Below are positions 1 through 13,192 of a stretch of 64,000 bases of DNA, piece after piece (within the stretch, counting starts at the first letter, position 1; the number at the start of each line of letters is the position of its first letter). The DNA comes from Prostheceraeus crozeri (Eukaryota > Platyhelminthes > Polycladida > Euryleptidae). The DNA lies in contig CAJQUW010007735.1 of the NCBI GenBank assembly GCA_907163375.1, forward strand, positions 233,501 through 297,500, written 5' to 3'. Position numbers and translations under genes: made by a program. A model generated the notes under the pieces. That model searched no databases, was not told where the DNA came from, and worked only from the letters and a program-made list of their open reading frames with translations.

Positions 1-360
1 TTATGGCGGACGGCGACTTTGAGTCTTGCACATAAAACTAGCCATGAAAGGAAAAAACGAGTCTTTCATCTTGACAGTGCGGTATAGCGGGATGCAAGGA
101 ACACCAGTATGTAACAATCTTTCAGGGGTTAGTTTGTGAAGAATGTGTGTATTGTCATTTTCAGCTTTGAGAAATAATTGTTTGCTAATCAACAAACGGC
201 GGTTGTCGATTTCACGTAAAGAACACTGACAAGTTCTGGGATCGTCTCGAAAAATTATCATATGTGCTCTTTTATCGACTCGAGCAATATAGGATTGCAG
301 AGGACTTTGAGCACCATAATGTAGACTAATTATTATTTCTTGTATAAGTATGGACTAGCC
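1..360 (-). other. Unidentified minus-strand ORF at the left edge
   Basis: Reading the minus strand from about 360 down to a stop at 3-1 gives an open frame of about 115 codons. The ATG-initiated part starts at 261 (86 residues) and begins MIIFRDDPRTCQC. The composition (four Cys, mixed charged and hydrophobic residues) looks more protein-like than most chance ORFs here, and it could be a terminal exon of a neighbouring gene. I recognise no family and no decisive splice acceptor. Confidence 0.25.
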
Positions 361-380
361 CGGGTCTGGCAAATGAAGAT

Positions 381-3300
381 CATGGATTCTCGTGTTCTTG
401 ATCAGTGCGTGAGTTAAACGGTTTTCAGAAATCCGAGCTTGCATTTACAAGTTATCTAGACAACCTAGCACGCACTCTGTAACAAGTAGCTGCTTCGGCT
501 AACTCTTGTTTGTCAACCTGCGTCTTCAACCGCTTTCAATGAGAATCCGGCATCACAGGCTTATCAAAACGTCATGTTAAAGTCCTGTCGGACGAGAAGA
601 AACTATATACGTAAATCAAAGGAAAGCAATTGAAGTAATTTTTGGCCAGTAGAAATGCCGATTCTATTTTTTCTCGAATCACAATTTCGGATCGAATCGA
701 ATCTCGAAGCTTCGCAGGTCCCTATAGTTCAATCATGTAGTTCAGTATAATTTTCTTTGTCTTAATGGCTACTTCATTACATGACTGGTCAATCTTTCTA
801 TATGAGACACAATGCTGATGCTTCAGTTAACTTCTTCACGCGCGCATTTTTGTGAATGATTGAAAAAAATCATTTCAACTGTTTTTGTTACGTATAAGGG
901 ATATAAAAACATGTGTAGGTGATATTTTGATATACCGATGATATGATCAGTTTTCAGAGTAGAATGCGCGCTAAACCTGATTTTGCCATATTGATTGGTT
1001 TGTGGAATCAACAATCTCTCATCACTATTTTCATGGATGACTTGCTATTGAATCATTCTTGTAAATTTAAATATGCATACCTACCTTCAACTGTAAGTCA
1101 TAGGTATTCAGCGTAATGTGCATGCGGGTGCATGTACATGTAGTGCAGTACATGAGCATATGTCAAAAAAGCGAAATTAATTATATCAATCAACATTCAC
1201 CAATCACTTAATCCGCCTTAGTAATCCAAATTTACACATTCAGTTCATTTTGCATGTCATAAGCCATCAGTGCCACTCAAACAAGTGTGTATGTGTGTAC
1301 ATGTACAGTGCAAGAACTTAAGTAAATGAAAACAACAGAGCATATCTATGCCATCACAGGCGACTAGATCAACCGCAAAAGTTGCAGAAACTGCATGAAA
1401 AAGTCCATAAAATAGCTTCCTTTCAGTTTAGACACAATAAGACGTTACATTTTGTGCATTTCAATCCTCCCTTCTTGTCACAATGCCTCTCCTAACGGTG
1501 AAATCGTTTCATATCGACAGATGCTTCATCGACCGAATCGCATGAGCAATCATGCAAAAAAATATATTTCAGAAGGATAAAATCTTTTTATGCCACATAA
1601 AGCTATCACACCTACTTTTATTGGCCTTAATAGTGGGAGATGTATCTGTAGTATCAGATTCTTCGTCAGAAGCAGACTGAGTGACATTATCAATCGGTAG
1701 GCCTGCCATTTCGGTTAAAGTTTATCATCATCCCCTAATCATCTGATTCTCTGAACCGTTCGTGACTGCCTCAACTATACCATCGATCATTTCGGAGTCG
1801 CATTCTCTCTCGTGGACACGGTCTGGACGATTGGGCCAAAGTTGCTGCTTCCATTTCTGAAGAATTCAGTCATCGTCTCATGACGAAAGAAAGACAAAAA
1901 TTCTGGTGGACATTTTGCATCATTTGCGTGTAGATATCAATTGCAGTTACGTCAGCCTCTCTGCTATATAAGCCCAAGAAGATTTGCAGTACCAAATACA
2001 TCCTTTAACATCTGCTGAATTTATCATGGAAATTTGTAGCGATATCTGGTGTCAGTCATGCAAAAGTGGCCATTATGTCTTTTATAGGCCTACTTCTCAA
2101 ACTAGGATGAGAAGTAGTCATTGGAACGCAATGTACATTGCATTTACTTACCATTTCGTACAAGGATGAGTTCGCAAATTACTTTACTTTGAGTTCAAAT
2201 GACTCTTTGTGCTTCTTGATGTATACAATGTTCATTAATTTCTCAACAGATATCTGCAATTATGCTGCCTAGCGCGCGCTGTCGACATGTCGACACAAAT
2301 ATTAAAAAAATATCCTGTGATCCACTGAATGAATTGAGGGATACTACTTTATGCTGAACATCTTATCTTGAACTTCCTATTCACGATACAATCATATACG
2401 AATACAAATAGGGCAGTTATTTTGCAATGAATCGTCATCAAACTTACCTTCGTTTTTATCATATGGAGACATTTTTGTAACCCTTTTTCGAAACTCGACA
2501 AGACAATGTTTATCGCTAGCGGTGATCGAATAGGCAATTGGTATTATTTGTCATTGACCTGAGATGTCAATTTCTATTGTTCCTATTCTACATGACCAAG
2601 CCTATTGTGTCCTAGAGATACCAACACCGAATGTCGACATATGTCGACATCGGGGGAGGGGGGAGTCAGTTAACCGAAATTATCAACTTATGGAGTCGTG
2701 ATGACGTCATCTCTGCCAAAGATCTGATGCGCTGCTGTTAGAAAGTTTCGTGACGAATAAGTTGTGCGTAGAATGATCAAGGCACATGTAGAAAATGAGC
2801 AGGAAATGATAAGTTACTTATTTATGTTCTCTGTGTACATGCAAAACCGCTAAAAAGGTACAATGCTGCGAATAAAAGGATACAAGCAATTCGGACGATC
2901 ATAAAGCTCTAAACATCTACAGCTTTGTGAAAGACAAAAGACATAAATAATTATGGTGTAATAGTATTGGACGAGTGTATGAACATGAAATTCACGAGTG
3001 AAATCCATGTTTTCAATATTTCAAAGAAAAAGATAGAATAAAAAATCCACAGATATGTCATGTTCAGCGACCAGTACAAGATCAGACAGTCTTTATTCAG
3101 CTTGAGCAAGGAGGTTGAACCATGCTTGAAAATAGGACGCAAATTGGTTACAATTTTCTCTCGCAATAGGATGAATGCACTAGAAAAGCTGAATGAAAGT
3201 CGGCCCAAATGTGAGATGGAACTGCCAAATAGATCTCGAGTCCAACTCGAGAATGCTACCGCTGCATTGGATGCGGATTTTGATAGCAACTTCGTGATAC

Positions 3301-6300
3301 ATGACTTCTTATGACTTATCAGATTTCAAGTAAAGTTAATCAAACTGTTCTAGTTCGTCTAACTTCTGATGTTCCAAATAATTAAAACTCGGTGTTCAGT
3401 TGCCGAGCAGGCATATTTCCAGTAGTTATCGTACAGCATGTGTACTACAGGATTCCATAGGGACACTATTCACTATGGAGACACTTGTAGTAAATGTAGC
3501 ATATGCACATGTACATTTTAGAATCCGACAGCCAGTAAACAACGAACTTATATGCCGTAGTACAATCAGCTGCTGCATCTTGACTTTCGTAGCGTGAGTG
3601 TGTTGCACCGAATTCAGCCACATATATTTCACTTTATAGCCTCTCGATACATTTTATTCATAAGTAATTTAGCTATCTTTGGTCCATTTTTCTTTTGATC
3701 CTTTGGTGGATATTTGATGCATTGTATTCCAAGTAATCGAAAACCAAAAAAACTTTTATTTTTGCGATTTGTCATTATCAGAGCGTTTACACGATTAATT
3801 AATATTATCACTATGATATATATTTACAGAATGAAACTGTTTACAGATTGAAACTGTGAATTTTAAGATTTAGGATTGCCATTTTGGACTTACATGTATT
3901 CCCCGCTTAGCTACTCGACAGAGGTCGCTGTGTAGCTCCAGAGTCAGTGACTGCATCCGAACTCCTAAAGCACCGGAGTGGAGTTTTTAAACTCTTATAC
4001 AATTGCACTGACCTCCATAATATGAGCAACGTACAGCAAAAAGATAATCAATGAAATGTTGGATGAAATAAAATATTTCAACAGTGATAAGTCACCTCTA
4101 CTGACTATGTTTAAAAATGTCTCTCAAAAAATTCAATAATCTAGATTGAGCAGTGAAGAGCAGATTGGCCCACGCTGGCTAATTATCACTCAAATGTAAT
4201 GATTAGTTGCATTCAACTATTATTCAGCTATTATTTAGTGAAAAGCAGTTTAGCCCACGCTAGCTAATTATCACTCAAATGCAAAGATTAGTTGTCATAT
4301 CATGTCATGTCTTAGGAAGAAAATGTCATATTTGAAAGATGCGATTTGATCACGTAGGCATAATTCTAAATTGAATTGTATTTTACATTTTGAGGCATGC
4401 ATTTAGAGACAGACATATTTATATGAATCTTATGGTCTATGTACGTATCAATAATTTCAGATCTTTGAAACAATTCTTGCTCTAATCGTCTTCAATGATT
4501 CAGCTAACGTATTTAAAAAGAACAGATTCAGCTAAGATTACATCTGTCGAAAGGTTTGATTTGTTGAGCTAAAAATTGCATAAGTGCAAGTGTTATTAAG
4601 TAACAGAATTTGTTTTAGGAGCAATAAAAATCGTAATGGAGAATTGTCATAATTTGGTTAGAATCATAGAGCAAGTTACTCCATGGTTAGAATTCAACTC
4701 AATGATAAGCTTATATGAAGATGAAAATTTATTAGGTGTATGATTTTTTGCATTACTTCAATGTAAGTTATATTTTCCTCTGCTTCATGACATGCTGTCA
4801 TACTGTCATACTATCATACTGTCACCCATTTCTTAGTGGTAATTAGGATCTTTACCTCTGTCTCATCAGGTAATTTGGCACAATCACAAGCAAGCGTAAG
4901 AATAGGGATCGGTTACACGAGGTCGAAAAGGTCACATGTTTAAATCCACTTGAACACCAGCGTATTTCGAAGAGTAGGATTTCTGCAATTAATTCCAGTA
5001 ATGCTTTCCTCTGACAAGGGTTGTCTCTGAGTGGAATGAAATTGGTTATAAGGGCTGAAACTGCATGGAGAGCTAAATGCTGGATGAGGCCTTACACTGC
5101 CTTGCAAAAAGATGGTGGGGTTTGAGCGGCTTGACCCAATGTCGGTCGCTAGAACACAATAGATTTCCAGCTCCGTTTCGCATTCTATGAGCAAGCGAAG
5201 TTCAGCACACAAGGAAGGATAATACGGTACTTCAGTTGCTTTTATTGGAGTTGGATGTTGAAAAAAATGGTGCAGCATGTTTTCTTGATATGCAGTCCTC
5301 GAGCTTTCTGGTCGAAACATTGACAGCCAAAGAGTGTCGACTAAAAATTGGCGTACTTAGTGCATGCCATAGACCATAAGTGACCATAAAAAGTGATCAT
5401 CATAAGTGACTATCAGAAGGCAGTCAATGATACATAGAGTCACATTTAAAGCGACTTAGGGTGTCAGAAGAGGAAGAATGATAGCTTTCACCTGACAGCA
5501 CATCATTTTGCTTCGCAAGTCAAAGTCAGTTTCCCCAAGTTCACAATGACCTCTTATTTTGGGTTTCCTTCACATGCATGATGTTATACTCGTCTTTCAA
5601 CATGCACTCCATTTTCTGATAGATGCTGCTAGACTGGGTTCAATTTTCTTGTGTAAATTGGACAAAAATGTTCATCGACATTTGCTTAACGAAAATACTT
5701 AAACAGTGCATAGAAACATAGCCAATAGGCCTACTAATCTTTGACAGCTCGTTTGTAGGCCAAGTAGGTGCATTCGTTTGAGCAAGGAAGCAAGACAGGA
5801 CTAAGTATATAAAACCCACATGTTGCATTTAAAAAGAAAGATATGTTCTGATAGAAAAGAGAGTTTGAATATACATAAAAAATCGAGCGTTCATTATCAG
5901 CATGCATCATAAAAACTTAAAATTCTGTAGTGAAAGATTCCAACTCATACTCAAACAAAACCCGGTTGAGCGCTTTCGCTCTCTCGTGAACCTCAGGAAT
6001 AAGGAAATCTCTGATTCCTCAGGATATCAGAATTGCAGCCTTCCTTGTCTTGATAGACTGAAGGGTAGGTATTTTGTCGCAATATTTGTCATTATAGATG
6101 CTTCATTTTTTAGATGTCTTGGTTCTTATCAATCATCACAGCAATTTAACGCCGCGCATTACTTTAAAAGACGCAAGAAGAAATAATCGAATTGAATGGC
6201 GACGTGTATTCTATCTGCACTGATTTCATTCAGAATTTCTTCCGCTTCAGACAGTGTGAGAAACCTGTTTTGATCGATCAATGAAATATGTAATATACGT

Positions 6301-7019
6301 GTATATTTTTACTCACTGCCATTCTTTCTTGACAGAGTGGGAGGACTGCTTCGATCGATGAATACAAAAAAGACGAAAGCATCGCTTTACTTAGGGCCTA
6401 CTCCTATTTTATGAGGAATTGTGGGGCAGCAACTGCTGCAAAATTCACAACCTTGGGTCACGAAGAGTGACATGCCAGTTAGTTTCATGCATGAATGAAA
6501 GAGAGTTGCTTCTTCGAGGTCCTTTGTGAAATGCGCAGGGTTGTCACATGCCAGGCTTCCTTTTTTACCATCGGCTGAACATTTTTGATAAAACGACTTT
6601 ATGATTTCATACTGGATGCAAATTATGCCTGATACACTCACTGACTTTTCTGTACAGGCATTTATTTATCGATAAATCAATCGATAAATTTTTTTATCGA
6701 TTGATTTTAGAGACACATTTCTAAATCAAAAATCGTGACATAATCAATTGATCATGCTTTTGAATTCCTGCGTGATGTATCGCTTAAGATAGCAACGCAA
6801 TTGCTTTTGAAATTTAAGAGACATCTTGATGTATCACGACCAACAAACATCATCAAATCTGCTTAAGATTAAAAGATTAACTGACTTCATTGTTTTGAAT
6901 ATATTGTCTTGGCTATTTTTCATTATTTGATTGTAGTTGGAAAGAGCCAATATAGAATGATGGTGGTTTTATTTTCTTTTTCTCATTTCTTACAATTAAT
7001 TTCAGTTAACATCCGTTAA
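381..7019. other. Intergenic DNA with no recognised gene
   Basis: AT-rich sequence. Short ORFs (for example minus 5320-4940, plus 3060-3314, plus 5902-6186) have no motif I recognise. Visible structure is limited to an 85-bp tandem duplication near 4152, a TGTCATAC microrepeat near 4795, and a palindromic run of ATCGAT near 6665-6710. Confidence 0.5.
4152..4297. repeat. 85-bp tandem duplication, two copies
   Basis: The string agtgaagagcagattggccc at 4152 recurs at 4237 as agtgaaaagcagtttagccc. Both are followed by cacgct-gctaattatcactc and a second matching stretch. The copies differ at several positions, so the duplication is not fresh. Confidence 0.8.
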
Positions 7020-7388
7020 CGATCTTCAGGTAAAAAAAAGAAATATGGTCTAGTAAAAAATTTAAAATTCACACCGACGTCTATGTCATAATAACATAAT
7101 ATTGAATACAAAAGGGGGAAGGGCTATGGAACAGTTAGTATTGGGTTACATAGTACCAATAGCATCTTAATGATGACCTGACTAGATATGAAAACAAAGG
7201 ACATAGAAATGGACTAGCAATACAAAGGCTTGAGTTATAGGTACATGCTTGCACATATCATACAAGTATAAAAAATACAAAGCTATAAAACGATTGGAAG
7301 AAGGTAAGAGGTGTGAATTAGAAATTTGATACTGTTATAATGTAATACATTGTCATGTTTTATTATTTTTACATAATAGAAAATATTT

Positions 7389-8737
7389 TTAATCAAAAAG
7401 AAAATCTGCATAATTGTTGAGTTCGATTTTGCTGTTAATTGTTGGTTTCATTTTTCTAATATAATATGCTTCACGAAGTCTTAGGTTTGATGAATCACTA
7501 TCGTGGGAAAGAATGGTTGTAGAAAAGTTGTAACTGTGACATTTCTGAAGATGGCTATACATGGAAGACTTGCTGTTTGTTTTATGCTCACGGCAACGGA
7601 TATGTAATGGTCTTATGGTGCTTCCAATGTAGAAGTTATCACACTTATCACACTTAAGCTGATAAATTACACATTTCTGATTACAGATGTTGTTGTTGTT
7701 AATTGGGCAATTTCTTAAATTACAATCTTGGTTTGATTTAGGCTGTTTCAATACACTTCTAAGAGTTCTTGATCTTCTTGTTAATCTTACGTTCAAGTTT
7801 TCTCGACGAAAAACATTTTGTAGTTGTTTATCCACTTTCTCAGAAATAAATGGAAAATTGAAGTAAAAATAGTGTCTTTCTTTTTCCTTTCTGTTATTTG
7901 GTTTATGTGTTTTACGATAATTGTTGGTGTTGCGAATGATATTTTCGGGATACATGTTTAGTCGTAGAATATCATTGAAATTGTCTATGTGTCTGTTTTG
8001 AGTTAGATGATTGGAACATCGTTCTGCGATTCTTGTTTTTTCGTTTCTAATGAAGTTAATTTTGTTAGTGTATGGTACATGTGAGTGATAATTCACAAAC
8101 AGATCTTTTCTAGCAGATTTGCGGTAAAATTCAAATTGTGGTTCATTTGGCGCGTTCAGTGTTACTCGGAAATCAAGTAGGCTTAATGCTTTGTTGTCGT
8201 CTGGTAATTCAATTTCGAAATTGATGCTGGAATGTTGTGCATTGAGATATTGGAGAAGTTTCAAAGCTTGTTCTTTGTCTTCAATTATTGCGAAGCAGTC
8301 ATCTACAGATCTCATAAAAAGTGGGACATCATACATCACTCTCATTTGTCGGAGGGCTACTGTTTCGATGCTGTCCATGAATATAATTGCAAGCACACCA
8401 GAAAGAGACGAACCCATGGGTAAACCTTTAACTTGCAAGAAGATGTTATTATCAAATTGAAAATATGTGTTTCTTAAGATTACATGTAATAACTGTTCAA
8501 TTTGGTCGATTCTCAATCCTTTCATGTTGGTGATGTTGCAGTCTTCCATTTTGTAAACCAGGGCTTGAATGGCATCAGGAATTGGAATGGAAGTGTACAT
8601 GCTTATTACATCGAAGCTGCAAGGACAAAGTTGTTCTTTTTGATTGGCATTTTTGATGTTATCAATGAGATCCATGCTTGATTTTAAATGTGCGGGGACA
8701 TTTTGAAGCAAGGAAATTAAAAGTCTAGAAAGAAGCC
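7389..8737 (-). pseudogene. Penelope-like RT palm/thumb and GIY-YIG endonuclease segment
   Basis: A long uninterrupted frame of about 450 codons. RT motif A is FDVISMYTSIP, motif B GLPMGSSLSG, and motif C MRSVDDCFAII, so the catalytic pair is SVDD rather than the usual YVDD/YADD. At the C-terminal end are a Cys-rich cluster (CNLRNCPINNNNICNQKC) and a GIY-YIG nuclease with VIYQL, FYIGSTIR and LHIRCREH. The stop is at 7389. The N-terminal side is cut at the Ty3/Gypsy insertion, so this piece has no natural start; the ATG near 8750 lies in LTR sequence. It is not functional as it stands. Confidence 0.9.
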
Positions 8738-8742
8738 ATGAC

Positions 8743-8897
8743 TGTGACATTATTTAGTTTGTTTAAATAATGTGTGCTTTGTTTAAAGAGCAAGAAGTTT
8801 GAATATAAGTATCGAGACTTCAGAACAAGTGAAGAATTCGACTTGGAAGCAATAAGTCGTTTTCACTTTGCTACATGTACTTGAAGAGAACATTACA
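8743..8897 (+). repeat. Left LTR of the Ty3/Gypsy fossil
   Basis: 155 bp running from tgtgacattattt to gaacattaca, nearly identical to 13033-13187. It is preceded by ATGAC and followed by tggtgctaggagtgctctcg, the likely tRNA primer-binding site. Confidence 0.95.
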
Positions 8898-8979
8898 TGG
8901 TGCTAGGAGTGCTCTCGACTTCCCAATCTCTTTTTAAAAGCCATTGTGAATTAGTTAGAGATTTGATATGTACACTTAA

Positions 8980-9762
8980 TTGCCGACCCCTGGTTCGCTA
9001 GACGTAGAAGGTCCTCAGGCGGCGGAAAGTTGGAGGTGTTGGAAAGATGGATGGTCCCACTATGCAATTGCACTAGAGTTAGATGCTAAGGATCAAAAGG
9101 TGCAAATATCCACATTTTTGACATGTATTGGCAAAGACACACGAAGGATTTTCAACACGTTCCAATGGACCAAGCCAACAGATAAAGATTCTTTGCCGTG
9201 CATTATTGCACACTTTCTTCCAAAAGTCAACGTCCCATTTGAGCGTTTCAAGTTCAATAAAAGGCAACAACTACCAGGTGAATCTTTCGACGTTTATGTC
9301 ACAGAACTTAGAGACTTGTCGCTCACATGTGAATTCCCAACACAGACGCCTGATGAAGTTCTGCGTGATCGCATAATTTTTGGAATCAGTGACAGCAAGG
9401 TCAGAGAGAGATTGCTACGCACAGACAGCTTGGATTTGCAACGCACGCTAGATATTTGTCGCAGCGCTGAAGTTTCCCAAGCGCAAATGAAGCAGTTGGA
9501 GCACACCCCTCCAGAACCTGTTCGTGCGATGTATAATAAGCCCAACAGATCATCTCGTCCGAGAAAGTCGACTTCACAGTCAGATGCAAAAACAGTTTCA
9601 GACTGCAGGTTTTGTGGAGAAGGTCACGAACTTAACAAATTCAAATGTCCAGCTTGGGGTAGAAGATGCACAGCATGTGGCATGATGAACCATTTTGCAA
9701 GCAAGTGTCGACGAAGCAGAGTCAACCAAATAGAAGCTCAGAGAGAGAGAGAGAGAGAGTGA
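8980..9762 (+). pseudogene. Gag region of the Ty3/Gypsy fossil
   Basis: About 260 codons. The middle has capsid-like sequence typical of Ty3/Gypsy (ERFKFNKRQQLPGESFDVYV, then LRDRIIFGI), and the end has two Cys-rich nucleocapsid knuckles (CRFCGEGHE... and CTACGMMNHFASKC). It ends in a GA microsatellite encoding a run of Arg-Glu. Confidence 0.85.
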
Positions 9763-9769
9763 GAAGTTC

Positions 9770-12700
9770 ATGGTCTTCGCAATCTCATCGGAACTTACAG
9801 ATGACCAGACAGTCACATTTCACTTACAAAGTGGAAATCTGTTGAAATTCCAACCTGACACAGGAGCTGCATGCAATGTTGTTCCTCTACACATATACAA
9901 GCCGGCCACACGTGACTTTGAATTGAACCACGTCCAGCGAACTTCGACACCGTCATACATTGTTGTGTATGGAGGCAACAAGATTCCAGTGATTGGAAAT
10001 GCATTAATAACTGTCAGACGTCGGGACACAACCTGCAAATTGAATTGCAAGATAATTGATAAACCAAATTACCGCCCGATTCTGAGTCGAAAGGCATGCT
10101 TAGGCATGAAATTGGTTGAGATCGCTGACTCTGATGCAAACTACAAGCACCTATTGATGGCACTCTCTTTTCCATTTCGGGACCCCTTTCAGAAGTTGAC
10201 ATTTTGAACCAGTACTCGAGCGTGTTTGACGACAAAGTAAGATTGCTGGACCCTCCATATCGGATTAAGCTGGATGAAAGCATTAGTCCAGTTCAACACA
10301 ACCCTAGACGTGTTCCAGTCGCCTTGCATGAGAAATTGAAGAATGAATTGACCAGCTTGGAAACACAAAGGCATTATTGCAAAAACAGAATGTCCAACTG
10401 AGTGGATCTCATCCATTGTCCTAGTTCCAAAACAGAATGGAAGGCTCAGAATCTGCCTGGACCCGCGTGATTTGAACAAAGCTGTGCGACGAGAGCACTA
10501 TCAAATTCCCAACATTGACGATGTTGTGCATAAATTTCATAATGCCAAGGTTTTCACAGTGTTGGACGCCCGTAATGGCTATTGGCATGTGCCACTCACT
10601 GAGAGCTCATCACATTTGACAACCTTTCACACACCGTTTGGACGGTACCGTTTTCTGCGACTCACTTTCGGAATCTCATCAGCATCCGAAGTGTTTCAGC
10701 GAAGAATGCACGAGATTATAGAAGGTCTTGCAGGTGTTGAGGTCATTGCTGACGATTTCGTCATTTATGGATGTGGTAACAGCGAAGAGGAAGCCATCCG
10801 GGATCACGACCGAAAATTAATCTGCTTTCTTGACGTCTGTGCTAAAAGGGTCTTCACCTGAACAAAGAGAAGCTACAACTTCGGAAGAAAGAAGTTCCGT
10901 TCATCGGTCACATTGCATCGAGTGAAGGGTTAAAGGTGCAGCCAGATAAAGTTCGAGCTATTGTTGAAATGCCACAGCCGAGTGACAGTGCAGGTGTGAG
11001 TCGCCTGCTCGGGATGGTTCAGTATCTTTCCAAATTCGTACCGCATCTCTCCGAATTAACCGAAAAGTTGAGGGACCTCACAAAGAAAGAATGTTTGTGG
11101 CAATGGGGCAATGCTGAGATGAAAGCTTTCGAACAAATAAAAACGGCAGTTTCAAGCACGCCGATTTTAAAATACTACGATGTCAATGCTCCAATCACAG
11201 TTCAGTGTGATGCATCGCATGGAGGACTAGGCGCTGCACTACTTCAAAACGGACAGCCTGTTGCATTTGCGTCTCGTTCACTTACGATGACTGAAACTCC
11301 ATATGCTCAACTGGAGAAAGAATTGCTTGCAATAGTGTGGTCGTGTGAGAGATTCGATCCGTATATGTATGGACGAGAAGAGATACAGATAGAAAGTGAT
11401 CATAAACCACTGGAATCGATTGTTGGCCGGTCATTAATCAACACCCCTATTCGGTTGCAGCGCATGCTTCTGAGATTATAACGTTACAATATAAAGGTGT
11501 GTTATACACCTGGAAAGAGCATGCACATCGCGGACACGCTCAGTCGACCTTACTTGCCTAGTGATGTATGCACGACAGATCGAGATAGTGAAGTCCTGTC
11601 ATTCAGCCTGAACGAACTGCCTATTGCCACATTGACGTTGCAGCGTATTAAGGAAGCGTCCAGACACGATGAATCTATGACAACTCTTTCACGAGCTATT
11701 AAGAATGAATGGCCTTCTAACAAATGTGAGCTAAACCCACTTCTATATCAATACTGGAGCATGAGGAGCGAGTTCTCTGAAGAAGATGAAATTTTTTGAA
11801 AGGTGATAGAATAGTGGTGCCGAAAAAGTTGCGCAGGAATGCATTGCATGCGATTCACAGATCACACAGCGGCATTGAATCATGCCGACGACGAGCCCGT
11901 GAAATCTTGTACTGGCCCCAAATGAATGAAGAAGTGCGAAAATTTATCCAAAATTGTGCAATATGTTCTCAGTTTCAAGCACTCAACGCCAGAGAGCCAT
12001 TAATTCCACATGAGGCAGGTGTCGGACCTTGGAGTAAGATAGCTGCGGATCTTTGCGATTTGGACGGCAGAGCTCTACTAGTCGTTGTTGACTATTTCAG
12101 CAGTTACATTGAAGTGGTTAGACTGGCACAAACGACTTCCAGAGCAGTGATTAGATCATTGCCAGAGATATTTGCAAGATTTGGAGTTCCAGATACCCTT
12201 GTTACTGACAATGGGCCACAGTTCACGGCTGCAGAATTTACTCGATTTTGTACTGAATGAAATACTGAACATGTGACGACCAGTCCATATTTTCCTCAAA
12301 GCAATGGAAAAGTTGAAAATGCTGTGAAGACAGTTAAGCGCCTTTTCTCAAAGTGCAAGCAGAGCAAAATCTCTGAGTTCGAAGCACTGCTTGACGTAAA
12401 GAACACGCGATCAGCAGGAATGAGCACTAGTCCATCACAGAGACTCATGGGTCGCAGGTGTAGAACAAAACTACCAGTTAGCAGGACGCTAGCAAGGCCA
12501 CATTTCAGAACAGATGACATGGCTGGAGAGACAGAAGGGACCAAGGCAGTTCAGAAGCAGCACTACGATAAGAGAGCCACTAACCTAGGAGACCTTAAGC
12601 CAGACCAAGATGTAAGAATGCGGCTTCCCGGAGAAAGTCATTGGACGCGTGGAACGGTCAAGCGAATGGTGGCACCCCGGTCATACGAAGTAGAAGTCGA

Positions 12701-12965
12701 CGGAGCGACTTACAGACGAAATAGAAAACACCTTCAACGCCAAGGAAAAGTGAAGCAGGAGCCTCACGACGAGGCCGAAGAGAACGAGTCAGACGCGGAG
12801 ACGACCCCGATGGAAGAGGAATGGGACAACGAGCGGACAATCGAAATGGAAGAATCGGAGAGTGAGCAAGTGCAGCGCGGAGAAGCAAAAGTCAAGCGAA
12901 CACAGCGGGAGAGGAAAGTGCCGACTTACCTACGTGACTATAATCTGAATGACTCACAATGGTGA
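9770..12965 (+). pseudogene. Pol region of the Ty3/Gypsy fossil: protease, RT, RNase H, integrase
   Basis: Recognisable parts in order: an aspartic protease (PDTGAACNVVPL) near 9.8-10.2 kb; reverse transcriptase near 10.3-10.9 kb (LDARNGYWHVPL, and IADDF at the active site); RNase H near 11.0-11.5 kb (VQCDASHGGLGAAL); an integrase with HH-CC finger near 11.8-12.0 kb and the catalytic stretch VTDNGPQFTAAEF near 12.2 kb; and an acidic C-terminal tail to about 12.96 kb. The region is broken in several places. Confidence 0.88.
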
Positions 12966-13032
12966 AAGATACACGATATAAGTATCTTCTTTTGTGACTT
13001 CGTGACTCTCTTCTTTCTGCAGAGAGGGAAGA

Positions 13033-13187
13033 TGTGACATTATTGAGTTTGTTTAAATAATGTGTGCTTTGTTTAAAGAGCAAGAAGTTTGAATATAAGT
13101 ATCGAGACTTCAGAACAAGTGACGAATTCGACTTGGAAGCAATAAGTCGTTTTCACTTTGCTACATGTACTTGAAGAGAACATTACA
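13033..13187 (+). repeat. Right LTR of the Ty3/Gypsy fossil
   Basis: 155 bp, about two differences from the left LTR. It is preceded by the purine tract at 13021-13032 and followed by the target duplication ATGAC at 13188-13192. Confidence 0.95.
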
Positions 13188-13192
13188 ATGAC

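Larger units (their letters stand above)
8743..13187 (+). mobile_element. Ty3/Gypsy LTR retrotransposon fossil, short LTRs
   Basis: A full-span element of 4445 bp with two 155-bp LTRs (TG...CA ends), a TGG-type primer-binding site directly after the left LTR, gag, then pol in the order protease, RT, RNase H, integrase, and a purine tract agagagggaaga before the right LTR. The target duplication is ATGAC (8738-8742 and 13188-13192). The LTRs differ at about 2 of 155 positions, suggesting a fairly recent insertion. The body is nonetheless broken, by roughly half a dozen interruptions in pol, so I treat it as a fossil. The pol order and sequence fit Ty3/Gypsy (Metaviridae); no envelope gene is visible. 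It lies inside the RT domain of the Penelope copy, in the opposite orientation. Confidence 0.93.

Noticed and set aside
2951-3314. Overlapping ORFs on both strands near 3.1 kb
   Set aside because: Neither has a family motif and they cannot both be real; no supporting context.
4940-5320. Minus-strand ORF of 126 codons
   Set aside because: No recognised motif, no convincing splice context, and low-complexity Ser/Pro-rich middle; treated as chance.
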